Positions 1-6,310 are shown, numbered from the stretch's first letter. The stretch: DNA of 8,470 nt from Planctomycetes bacterium UBA1146 (GCA_002311345.1 DCAA01000010.1:9681-18150); one strand, 5' to 3'. Numbers and translations: made by a program. The notes: generated by a model not told the origin, from the letters alone.

Positions 1-432
1 TCCATCGTCCACGATGTGCGCGTCGATTTCCGTGCCGTGACGTCCAGATCAGTCCCGGCCGGGTGGCTGGTTCCGCGTGAAGAGACCCAGTTGATCGAGC
101 GGATCCGTCTCCACGGACTGCAGCACGAGGTGCTCGCGGGAGATCAACTCCTCACCACCGAAAGTTTCTGGATCACGGAAGTCACCGCTTCACCGCGGCC
201 ATACCAGAATCGAATCAATCGCACCATCGACGGAGAGTTACGCGAAGAGAATCACATCGCGAAGATCGGAGATGTTCTGGTTCCATCCCGACAAGCTCAG
301 GTGCGAACCGCATTCTGGTTACTGGAGCCGGATTCATCTGATGGGGCAACAACCTGGTCGCTGCTCGAAACTCCTCTGCGTGTGGGAACTCCACATCCGA
401 TTCGAAGAGTCCAACTGGTAGCGAAGCAATAA
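1..432 (+). CDS. C-terminal part of an M14-family zinc carboxypeptidase (5' end outside window)
   Basis: The frame is open from the first base and stops at TAA 430-432, so only the last 143 residues are present. An in-frame GTG at 16 is not taken as the start because similarity to the family continues through it. What is seen is the beta-rich domain that follows the catalytic domain in many bacterial M14 metallocarboxypeptidases. It has a 'GWLVPREET' stretch followed by 'LIERIRLHG' (family pattern: proline-alanine, then a helix ending in LHG), a 'YQNRI' segment, a 'KIGDVLVPSRQAQ' strand pair, and 'FWLLEPDSSDG' before a tryptophan. The zinc ligands and catalytic glutamate lie upstream and cannot be checked. 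Family members cleave C-terminal residues from peptides and are often exported; export cannot be judged here. The gene is followed at once by a terminator-like hairpin. Assignment rests on recalled family patterns of the C-terminal domain only. Confidence 0.68.
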   Translation, partial: SIVHDVRVDFRAVTSRSVPAGWLVPREETQLIERIRLHGLQHEVLAGDQLLTTESFWITEVTASPRPYQNRINRTIDGELREENHIAKIGDVLVPSRQAQVRTAFWLLEPDSSDGATTWSLLETPLRVGTPHPIRRVQLVAKQ

Positions 433-433
433 C

Positions 434-459
434 ACTCTATTTCCAGAGTTTTGTTTCTT
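434..459 (+). terminator. Probable weak intrinsic terminator of the carboxypeptidase gene
   Basis: Directly after the stop codon, ACTCT (434-438) can pair with AGAGT (445-449) across a six-base loop. The stem is followed by a T-rich run, TTTTGTTTCTT, from 449. The stem is only 5 bp and AT-rich, so the signal is modest, but its placement one base after the stop and the T tract support it. Confidence 0.5.
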
Positions 460-531
460 GATGGAACCAATCGGCGCACCAGTTCTCGAATTTATGATGT
501 CAGGCAAGGGATGATATTTCCACATGACCTG

Positions 532-704
532 TATCGCTGGTATTCGAAACGCCGAACAAGCTAAAAGTTACCCACTGTCTCGAGTTCAATTTTTCTCAGC
601 GATAGTGGACAGTCAATTCCCGCATCGGTAGCCTCGATGATACTCATCTGGCAACAGATGAATTATTGGGGTCCTGACGGGAGAAATTCTGTCAGGGCCT
701 TTTC
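532..704 (+). ncRNA. Candidate structured RNA (small RNA or regulatory leader)
   Basis: This gene-free stretch between the carboxypeptidase and the methyltransferase contains several complementary segments. TATCGCTG (532-539) pairs perfectly with CAGCGATA (597-604). CATCGG (623-628) pairs with TCGATG (634-639). TCATCTG (644-650) pairs perfectly with CAGATGA (655-661) around a GCAA tetraloop. A strong terminator hairpin with a GAAA loop lies at 670-699, followed by TTTT. An alternative helix, CCACTGTC (572-579) with GATAGTGG (601-608), would compete with the first one. A TATGAT box at 493-498 could serve as a -10 element, but no good -35 was found. Transcription from there would give an RNA of about 200 nt. 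The architecture fits either an independent small RNA ending at its own terminator or a leader that attenuates the methyltransferase/prenyltransferase operon. I do not recognise a known riboswitch or RNA family. Confidence 0.4.
670..703 (+). terminator. Strong intrinsic terminator or attenuator hairpin
   Basis: GGTCCTGACGG (670-680) pairs with CTGTCAGGGCC (689-699), giving 11 bp with two G.U wobbles. The helix extends inward by G.U and A-T pairs to leave a GAAA tetraloop (683-686). TTTT follows at 700-703. It stops transcription on the + strand before the methyltransferase gene. It therefore either ends a small RNA or acts as an attenuator in the 5' leader of the downstream operon. Its position also argues against a translation start at TTG 708. 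Confidence 0.72.
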
Positions 705-770
705 TAATTGCTGCATTTCCCTCGAAAGAGCTCCGTTGACCCGAAGCACTGGCGGCGAGAAACTCCCGAG

Positions 771-1451
771 GTGTTTACTTACCCGTCCTCCCCACCCACC
801 AGGAATTACGACAGCCTCGTGGGAATCTACGATCTACTGGCGACCTGCTGGTCGGGAGTTGCCATCGAGATGGCAAGGATGTGGTGTGCTGAACGGGTCT
901 CTGCAGGTGAACGGGTCATGGTCGTGGGCCCGGGCACCGGAGCTGACGCCGCCTGCATGACGCATAGGGGCGCGCATCTGCTCCTGATCGATCACTCTCG
1001 CAAAATGCTGGAGGTTTCGGTGGGGAGATGCCGCTCGGAGGGAAAAACGGTTCCGCAACAAATTCACGGCGACTTTCGCATACAGACAGCACTCGAGCCC
1101 CAGGACTCAGTGGTAGCACCATTCTTTCTCAACGTCTTCTCTGCGACAGAAGCTCTCCAGGTGATGAAACAGTTACATGATTCGATCCACCCGGGAGGTC
1201 GAATCCTGATCAGTGATTTCAGTGTCCCACCCCGAAATCTCTTCTCCCGCCTCCTCATGGAGATCTGGCATGGAATCCCGATGGCTTTCTTCGTTCTGTG
1301 GACGGGGAATGCCTTCCATGGTGTCCATGACATCCATTCGATGGCATCGAAAACGGGTCTCGAAGTGACAGATCGAAAAAGATTTCGGATTCTGAAGTGG
1401 GGTCCTTGCTGGATCGAAGCTCTCGAACTACGCAAGATAAACACAACATGA
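771..1451 (+). CDS. Class I SAM-dependent methyltransferase (UbiE-like fold)
   Basis: Predicted to transfer a methyl group from S-adenosylmethionine; the acceptor is unknown. Numbered from GTG 771 (226 residues), the protein opens with 'NYDSLVGIYDLL' (12-23), the entry helix pattern of UbiE-like enzymes. The glycine-rich motif I 'VMVVGPGTGADAA' is at 49-61, the acidic residue after strand 2 at D74, strand 4 'DSVVAPFFLNVFS' at 112-124, and 'PGGRILISDF' at 141-150. The start is uncertain. The frame opens at TTG 708, but that codon sits directly after a terminator hairpin and lacks a ribosome site. GTG 771 keeps the conserved N-terminal helix and is preferred, although its own Shine-Dalgarno is weak; GTG 819 would cut into the helix. 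The TGA (1449-1451) overlaps the ATG of the prenyltransferase gene, so the two are probably translated together. The pairing suggests methylation of a prenylated or lipid substrate (inference). Fold assignment is firm; substrate is not known. Confidence 0.83.
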   Translation: MFTYPSSPPTRNYDSLVGIYDLLATCWSGVAIEMARMWCAERVSAGERVMVVGPGTGADAACMTHRGAHLLLIDHSRKMLEVSVGRCRSEGKTVPQQIHGDFRIQTALEPQDSVVAPFFLNVFSATEALQVMKQLHDSIHPGGRILISDFSVPPRNLFSRLLMEIWHGIPMAFFVLWTGNAFHGVHDIHSMASKTGLEVTDRKRFRILKWGPCWIEALELRKINTT

Positions 1452-2242
1452 ACCGCATTCTGCGCTACAGGCTGAGTCCGATCATGGCGACAGTTGGATT
1501 ATCCTGCTGGACCATCCAGGTTCTCTCACCGTTCGAAGGCGCGGTATCGGTCGTCATCGCCATCGCTGCGGCAACATGGATCATCTATCCCCTCGATCCC
1601 ATCCTCGATCCGCGGGATCGAGATGCGGGAGAAGGGATAAGGAGTTGGACCTCAATTCGACTGCTCGTCGCGATGATCATCTTTGTCACGGCAACGATCG
1701 AATTGCGCAATGAAACCAGACTGATGGCCTGGATCGGATTGCCGCTGGCGGCCCTCTATGCGATTCCTTTGCAGGGGAAGAGACTCAAGGATCATTCCAT
1801 TACAAAGATCCCCTTCATTTCGCTGGCGGTAACCATCGCTTGTGTCGGGATTCCGTGGCTACAGTCAGACGGGGGGCAGCCATTGCAGATCACATTGCTC
1901 TCCATGGCGATGTTATTGCTGGTGACATCGAACGTGATTGTATGTGATCTGCGTGATCGTGTTCGAGACCAACTGGCGGGACTGAAGACGCTGGCGACTG
2001 AAAGACCCGCCAGCGCTCTCAAACTCATCCGTGGTCTGTTCATGGTGATCTGCCTGCTGGCTTCATCGATCGTGGTGATGGAGCCCACGGCGATATCGAT
2101 GGGACAGGGTATCGGGTTACTGCTGGCAACCATCACCCTCAACATCGCGGCATCCACAAAACAACAACCGATCTTGATGACCCTGCTGGCGGATGGTTCG
2201 CTGGCACTTCCAGCGCTCTGCGGCGCCCTGGTCCCGGGATAA
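1448..2242 (+). CDS. UbiA-superfamily membrane prenyltransferase
   Basis: A 264-residue, highly hydrophobic protein with about eight or nine membrane segments, of the usual UbiA size. UbiA enzymes move a polyprenyl group from its diphosphate to an aromatic or other acceptor in the membrane, using two Asp-rich Mg-diphosphate motifs. The second motif is clear: 'DLRDRVRD' (167-174, the DxxDxxxD pattern) followed by G178, K180 and T181, as in the family. The first is divergent: 'YPLDPILDPRDRD' (47-59) has aspartates at 50, 54, 57 and 59 and lacks the usual Asn. A 'YAIPLQGKRLKD' segment (104-115) resembles the Tyr/Lys loop after the middle helices. The frame is open upstream to 1397, but ATG 1448 is chosen because it gives the four-base ATGA overlap with the methyltransferase and starts just before the first membrane helix. 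No separate ribosome site is visible, consistent with coupling. The acceptor (quinone head group, tetrapyrrole or other) cannot be told from the sequence. Confidence 0.75.
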   Translation: MNRILRYRLSPIMATVGLSCWTIQVLSPFEGAVSVVIAIAAATWIIYPLDPILDPRDRDAGEGIRSWTSIRLLVAMIIFVTATIELRNETRLMAWIGLPLAALYAIPLQGKRLKDHSITKIPFISLAVTIACVGIPWLQSDGGQPLQITLLSMAMLLLVTSNVIVCDLRDRVRDQLAGLKTLATERPASALKLIRGLFMVICLLASSIVVMEPTAISMGQGIGLLLATITLNIAASTKQQPILMTLLADGSLALPALCGALVPG

Positions 2243-2248
2243 GCGCTG

Positions 2249-2932
2249 CTAGTTCGAAGCCATCGACCAGTGAACTGTATCGGAAACGGCAATTCCGACC
2301 GCTTCAACACCACCTTCACCAGCGACTGTGACTCGAATCTTGCTCGTCGATGGAGATCCTTTACATTCCACCCAGGTCTCACTGGTCGGAGAATGGGAAA
2401 GATCTGGCCCGCTGTATACCTCGATCCAGCGATTCCAGTCATCGAGGATCTCGACTGAAATCACTCCGCCCGGGGAAGCACCTTGAACCAGGCAGATGGC
2501 CTCAGGAAACATTTTAGTGCGAAGTTCAAACTCCTGAAGAACTGTCGGGCCCTCAGTTTGTAACCCGCCAATCTTATCGGCTTCATCCGTCACATAGTGG
2601 GCGATGGGCAGGGGGAGATCCGGAGAAGCCGTTCGCCTGTAGCGAAGATCTTCCAGATCCACTCGGAGACCTTCGATCAGTGTCTGAACCCCGCTATTTT
2701 CAGGTACCGATGAGTATCGGTCGAACTCACTCTCGATCCTGCTCATCCTGCGCTGAAGTTCAGCGATCGCTTGCCGTTGCTGGTCGATCAAAGAGATCTG
2801 GGCATGGACTTCCTGAGAGGAGATGGGAATCTCCTGAGACCGATCTCCGATGAGCCATATCGAGCAGATTCCGCTGATGATCGCGGTCAGGGCGACAGCC
2901 CTCGAAATTGGTGTATTCAGCAATTCTGGCAT
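2249..2932 (-). CDS. Membrane-anchored coiled-coil protein with C-terminal discoidin-like beta domain
   Basis: A 227-residue protein of no family I can name with certainty. Residues 11-28 form one hydrophobic segment near the N-terminus (signal anchor). Residues about 39-75 are rich in Q, E, R and I in a heptad-like pattern and probably form a coiled coil. Residues about 110-227 look like a small beta-sandwich: 'LVQGASPGGVISVEILDDW' (148-166), then 'WIEVYSGPD', 'KIRVTV' and 'EAVGIAVSD', resembling galactose-binding or F5/8 C-like modules in which a strand pair is followed by an 'IDAV.LVG' type ending. This suggests an extracytoplasmic binding protein held on the inner membrane. The start is well set: GGAGGT precedes ATG 2932 by 8 bases. 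A longer frame to 3283 only runs antisense to clpS. The gene converges on the prenyltransferase with a 6-base gap and diverges from clpS. Function unknown. Confidence 0.72.
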   Translation of the reverse strand: MPELLNTPISRAVALTAIISGICSIWLIGDRSQEIPISSQEVHAQISLIDQQRQAIAELQRRMSRIESEFDRYSSVPENSGVQTLIEGLRVDLEDLRYRRTASPDLPLPIAHYVTDEADKIGGLQTEGPTVLQEFELRTKMFPEAICLVQGASPGGVISVEILDDWNRWIEVYSGPDLSHSPTSETWVECKGSPSTSKIRVTVAGEGGVEAVGIAVSDTVHWSMASN

Positions 2933-2940
2933 CCAGGTGT

Positions 2941-2946
2941 ACCTCC
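2941..2946 (-). promoter_or_regulatory. Shine-Dalgarno that fixes the start of the minus-strand anchor protein
   Basis: Read on the minus strand this is GGAGGT, a near-complete Shine-Dalgarno, placed 8 bases before ATG 2932. It settles the start at 2932 rather than at any codon in the longer open frame that overlaps clpS. Confidence 0.75.
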
Positions 2947-2997
2947 ACAGAAGAGTAACTCGCTTCCGGGATGAGCGCACATCGGCCACGGCAAGGC

Positions 2998-3027
2998 TTG
3001 CAGCCGGTACCTTCAAAGGCCTACGAT
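2998..3027 (+). promoter_or_regulatory. Possible sigma70-type promoter of clpS
   Basis: TTGCAG (2998-3003) and TACGAT (3022-3027) are separated by 18 bases. They match the bacterial -35 and -10 consensus at 3 and 4 of 6 positions. They lie in the 119-base divergent gap ahead of clpS, about 25 bases before its start codon. The match is weak and rests on position as much as sequence. Confidence 0.28.
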
Positions 3028-3051
3028 GTCGCCACGATCGAGGAGTCCTGT

Positions 3052-3414
3052 ATGCCGAACCCTGAAATAGTAGAACCGACACTCCCGCCCTTTTCATGGT
3101 TACCACACCCGGATCAACCGTCCGAAGATCCAACACCAGAAGGGGAGCGAGAAAGTTCGGTGGCCCTCGATGAAGAACTGGAAAAACTCTGGAAAGTGAT
3201 CGTCTGGAACGATCCCGTGAACCTGATGAGTTACGTGGTTTATGTTCTCCAGCGACTCTTTGGATATTCCATCGAAGAGGCAACCCAGTTGATGCTCGAG
3301 GTTCACAATGACGGAAAATCGATCGTCAAAATTACCGAACAGGAGAAGGGTGAGAGATATGTCTCACGTCTTCATACCTACGGACTTCAAGCAACCATGG
3401 AAAAAGATACCTGA
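3052..3414 (+). CDS. clpS: ClpS, adaptor of the ClpAP/ClpCP protease (N-degron recognin)
   Basis: ClpS delivers proteins with destabilising N-terminal residues to the Clp ATPase in the cytoplasm. The 120-residue protein carries the whole conserved core: 'WKVIVWNDPVNLMSYV' (47-62), 'LQRLFGYSIEEATQLMLEVH' (66-85), and 'LHTYGLQATME' near the end. N53, D54, M59 and H85 correspond to the pocket residues that bind the N-terminal amino acid in studied ClpS proteins. The 'NDPVNLMSYV' form is that of actinobacterial ClpS rather than the proteobacterial 'NDDYTPMEFV'. About 45 N-terminal residues, rich in Pro and Glu, precede the core. This is longer than the E. coli tail; the flexible tail is known to control delivery to ClpA. 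The ATG at 3052 is chosen because GAGGAG (3040-3045) lies 6 bases upstream. The adenylate cyclase gene begins 68 bases downstream on the same strand. No clp ATPase or protease gene is in the window. Confidence 0.93.
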   Translation: MPNPEIVEPTLPPFSWLPHPDQPSEDPTPEGERESSVALDEELEKLWKVIVWNDPVNLMSYVVYVLQRLFGYSIEEATQLMLEVHNDGKSIVKITEQEKGERYVSRLHTYGLQATMEKDT

Positions 3415-3428
3415 TCCTCGTACTACCC

Positions 3429-3454
3429 TTGACGATTCCATGACAAACCATGAC
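3429..3454 (+). promoter_or_regulatory. Possible promoter/operator between clpS and the cyclase gene
   Basis: TTGACG (3429-3434) matches the -35 consensus at five of six positions, but only a poor -10 (GACCAT, 3452-3457) lies 17 bases on. Just after the -35 the heptamer CCATGAC occurs twice (3438-3444 and 3448-3454), ten bases apart, on the same face of the helix. This could be a binding site that separately controls the cyclase. A short repeat like this may also be chance. Confidence 0.25.
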
Positions 3455-3482
3455 CATCTCGTATTCCTGAGAAAGGGACCTG

Positions 3483-5576
3483 ATGGCGCGAACATACACG
3501 ATCCGAACGGTACTGATGCTAATGATGGTCGGAGAGATCATCCTGGCCATCGGAATCACCGGCTGGCTCTGGTATGACAATGGAAAAGCCTCGGTCAGAA
3601 GCCTGACCATCGATCGCTGCGAGGAAATCTCTGCCCGCGTAGAGAGCCAGATCGAAACCCTGCTAGCCACTGCCAGAAATGCTGCCGGAGCCCAGATAGA
3701 TTTCATCAATACTGATCTCGTCAATCTTACAGCTCCCGAAAATCGGCAGCGTCTTCTCGACTACCAGATGAGTTTTCTCCGCAGACACCCATATCTCACA
3801 AGTATCGGACTCGGATTCACCGATGGTCAACTCGCAGCAGCACAGCGCGACCCCGACAATACGTTGAAAGAACTATATAGTGATGCGGGAGAGGACATTC
3901 TGTACGAATCAAACCTCGGGGAAGATGTCGTAGAGGCTACCTCGTTCGTAACGACTGCAAGACCCTGGTTCTTGAAGGCCAATGAGGAACGAAGGCCAGG
4001 TTGGACGGAAGTGTATAATTTCGCCGGCTCCCCCCCTCAACTGGGAGTCACCGCATTTGATCTCGTCACCGACGATGATTCAGAAATCATCGCAATTGCA
4101 ATCTGCGACATCACGCTCGGCCCCGTCGATGAATTTCTAAGTCAATTGTATCTCACCGAAAACGGACGCTCGGCTGTTATCGACAGGAATGGCCTTCTGA
4201 TTGCCATCAGTCAGGGCCGTTCACTGAACGAGGATGAAGAAGGAAACCTGCTTCGAATAACAGCCAAGAGCTGTGACGACCAGTTGATCAGAGAGACGGT
4301 CCTGACTCTGGAGCAGGATCTGGGGGACATCGCCAAATGGCCCATCGCTGGCTCTCGGGAGATCGCTACCCAGATCGGCACGGTTCTTCTTGTATGGCAA
4401 ACGATCCGCTCGCAACAAGACATCGATTGGATCTCCCTGATTGCCATCCCTTCGGTGGATCTGATAGCGGGAATCACTGAACGAACACGATGGACGGGCA
4501 TCGCTTTTCTTGTACTGATCTTGCTCACGATTCCTATCGTCTGGCGAACTGCAGGGGGAATCACACGACCGGTCCGAGAACTCAACAATGAAATGAAACA
4601 GATTGCGCGCTTCGAGATCGAGGGAACACCGGGAAAACCATCCCGACTCACGGAACTGAATCAGATGCAAATCAGGATGGAAGGGATGCGCCACGCACTG
4701 GCTTCTTTTGAAAAATACGTACCTTCGAGAGTAGTCCGACAACTGGTCGCGGAAGACCGTGTCGCCGTACCGGGGATGGAAGAGGCCACTGCATGTGTTT
4801 ACTTCTCGGATGTGGTCGGGTTTACCACCATCGCTGAAACTCTACCTCCTGATCAGTTGGTACTCCTTGGCGGCGAATACCTGCAAGAGATGAGCCAACA
4901 GGTTCTCGATCAGTCCGGAATCATCGACAAGTTCATGGGTGACGCGATCATGGCCTTTTGGATCGCGGAAGTTGATGGAAGTCGAGTTACCACGCGTGCA
5001 TGCCGGGCGGCGCTCGGATCTCAGCGAAGGCTGACACAACTGCGTGCTGACTGGAAAGCGAGAGATCTTCCACAATTGAGAGCGCGAATCGGGCTACATA
5101 CAGGACCAGTGCTGGTCGGGAACATCGGCTCACACAGCCGACTCAATTACACGGTTCTTGGTGATACCGTCAATCTTGCAAGTCGGTTAGAAGGACTCAA
5201 CCGCATCTACGGAACCGAAATCATCGTCAGTGAAGAGGTTGCTCAGATCGTTTCCAATGAGATGCATTGCCGCCTTCTCGACTATGTTGCCGTAAAAGGT
5301 CGGCGAGCAGGTGGTGGCATCTATCAGTTGGTTTGTGAACAGGATCGAGTTACAGACACCCAGCGAATCATCGCAAACCAGCACGAAGATGCCCTCAACA
5401 GTTATCAGGCAGGACACTTCGAGGAAGCAAAGAACGCCTTCAGTGAAATCCAGCGGGAATTCCCGGATGATTCTCCTTCGCGTATTCTTGCCACCAGATG
5501 CCAGCAACTGGTTGATCGACCTCCGGAGAACTGGACTGGATTCGCATTGCTCGACAGGTCCATCCAGGATACGTAG
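3483..5576 (+). CDS. Receptor-type class III adenylate cyclase (Cache-like sensor, HAMP, cyclase, C-terminal TPR-like tail)
   Basis: Predicted to make cAMP from ATP in response to an extracytoplasmic signal. The 697 residues hold a membrane helix at 9-29, a large outer sensor region at about 31-336, and a second helix at 337-354. A HAMP linker (about 356-408, 'GGITRPVRELNNEM') and the cyclase domain (about 434-620) follow. The sensor has a double-Cache look: 'SIGLGFTDG', 'ARPWFLKANEERRPGWTEVY' (159-178), then 'GVTAFDLV'. The catalytic residues are complete: metal aspartates D443 ('FSDVVGFT') and D487 ('FMGDAIMAFW'), and N564 and R568 in 'GDTVNLASRLE'. K483 and T557 sit at the base-recognition positions and favour ATP over GTP. 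The last 70 residues ('EDALNSYQAGHFEEAKNAF', 635-653, then a 'PPENWTGF' ending) form the TPR-like tail common in this class. ATG 3483 is preceded by AAAGGG with a 5-base spacer. It lies between clpS and the DUF2017 gene on the same strand. The signal sensed is unknown. Confidence 0.92.
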   Translation: MARTYTIRTVLMLMMVGEIILAIGITGWLWYDNGKASVRSLTIDRCEEISARVESQIETLLATARNAAGAQIDFINTDLVNLTAPENRQRLLDYQMSFLRRHPYLTSIGLGFTDGQLAAAQRDPDNTLKELYSDAGEDILYESNLGEDVVEATSFVTTARPWFLKANEERRPGWTEVYNFAGSPPQLGVTAFDLVTDDDSEIIAIAICDITLGPVDEFLSQLYLTENGRSAVIDRNGLLIAISQGRSLNEDEEGNLLRITAKSCDDQLIRETVLTLEQDLGDIAKWPIAGSREIATQIGTVLLVWQTIRSQQDIDWISLIAIPSVDLIAGITERTRWTGIAFLVLILLTIPIVWRTAGGITRPVRELNNEMKQIARFEIEGTPGKPSRLTELNQMQIRMEGMRHALASFEKYVPSRVVRQLVAEDRVAVPGMEEATACVYFSDVVGFTTIAETLPPDQLVLLGGEYLQEMSQQVLDQSGIIDKFMGDAIMAFWIAEVDGSRVTTRACRAALGSQRRLTQLRADWKARDLPQLRARIGLHTGPVLVGNIGSHSRLNYTVLGDTVNLASRLEGLNRIYGTEIIVSEEVAQIVSNEMHCRLLDYVAVKGRRAGGGIYQLVCEQDRVTDTQRIIANQHEDALNSYQAGHFEEAKNAFSEIQREFPDDSPSRILATRCQQLVDRPPENWTGFALLDRSIQDT

Positions 5577-5770
5577 TGCGCTTCTGGCTCGATTACTTGC
5601 TGCGCGAAATACGGTTCTTCTGATAACTGCGACCAATTTGGTGCTTCGTTATGGTGGCAAAAGCGCCGTAGGTAAGCCAAGATCATCCCATCAGTGGGAA
5701 ATCCATTTCTCCTGTTCAAGAAGGCACGAACCCATCTGATATGTACGGTAATTCTTGAAAGAGACTCTCG

Positions 5771-6310
5771 ATGTTGAGTGCGCAACGAAATGATGATGGT
5801 TCATACCAACTTGTAGGGCATCCGGGAATCTTGAGCAGTTTGTGGGCGATTCCTGAAGTGCTGCGTAAAATCATCGAAGATCCTGCCAGTAACAAAAAAG
5901 CAACAGATCGTCTTTTTCCTCCTACCTATTCTGATCCGGATTCAGAAAGCGAGCATCGAAGACTTCTCGAAGATGACCTTCAAAAGAGACAACTTCAGAA
6001 ACTAGCCATTTTCGAAAACGTACTGGCAACCAGTGATGCTGGTATGGGTGAAGTGCAAATTCCGGAAAGGGATTTTGATGCAGTGCTCGCCATCCTGACC
6101 GACCTGCGCCTTATTCTCGCCCTCGATCTGGGCATAGAATCAGAACAATGGGAAGATAATATTGATGAGGGCCAGATCGATGACCCTCGTATACATTTAT
6201 TACAGATCCTCGGAGGCATTCAGCACCTTCTACTCGAAGCAACTGGATTGGTAGATTTCGAAATCGATCCGGATGATCTCAAGAAAAATAACGATCCCCA
6301 GGCTGAGTGA
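5771..6310 (+). CDS. DUF2017-family protein (clpS-associated in Actinobacteria)
   Basis: A 179-residue soluble, mostly helical, acidic protein that matches the pattern of the uncharacterised DUF2017 family. It has a 'DRLFPPTYSDP' segment (46-56), then 'RRLLEDDL' (63-70), a helix 'LTDLRLILALDLGI' (109-122), and a closing helix 'LLQILGGIQHLLLEA' (143-157). In Actinobacteria DUF2017 genes sit right after clpS, which suggests a shared role in Clp-linked proteolysis; no biochemical function is established that I know of. Here the gene follows clpS in the same direction, but with the adenylate cyclase between them and a 194-base gap before it that shows no clear promoter or terminator. ATG 5771 has GAAAGAG 7 bases upstream. 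The C-terminus is a short charged tail. The family call is from motif memory, strengthened by the clpS context. Confidence 0.78.
   Translation: MLSAQRNDDGSYQLVGHPGILSSLWAIPEVLRKIIEDPASNKKATDRLFPPTYSDPDSESEHRRLLEDDLQKRQLQKLAIFENVLATSDAGMGEVQIPERDFDAVLAILTDLRLILALDLGIESEQWEDNIDEGQIDDPRIHLLQILGGIQHLLLEATGLVDFEIDPDDLKKNNDPQAE

Noticed and set aside
565..585. CCCACTG stretch that recalls the B12-box of cobalamin riboswitches
   Set aside because: The rest of the B12-box and the other conserved cobalamin elements are absent.
637..960. Open + strand frame of 107 residues overlapping the methyltransferase
   Set aside because: It crosses the terminator hairpin, shows no family motif and lies in another frame of a gene with clear methyltransferase motifs.
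1064..1444. Minus-strand open frame of 126 residues inside the methyltransferase gene
   Set aside because: Basic, serine-rich shadow translation with no domain or ribosome site.
2933..3283. Upstream extension of the minus-strand anchor protein to a 344-residue frame
   Set aside because: It runs antisense to clpS, is of low complexity with many Arg and Ser, and a strong GGAGGT sits 8 bases before ATG 2932, just ahead of the membrane anchor.
4211..4742. Two overlapping minus-strand open frames within the cyclase gene
   Set aside because: Antisense to the well-supported HAMP and sensor region; the sequences have no recognisable motif.
5187..5785. Open frames on both strands covering the cyclase end and the 5577-5770 gap
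   Set aside because: None shows a family motif, and those inside the cyclase are shadows of its TPR-like tail. The gap itself holds only a 5-bp TCCCA/TGGGA hairpin (5686-5699) with no T run, too weak to call.
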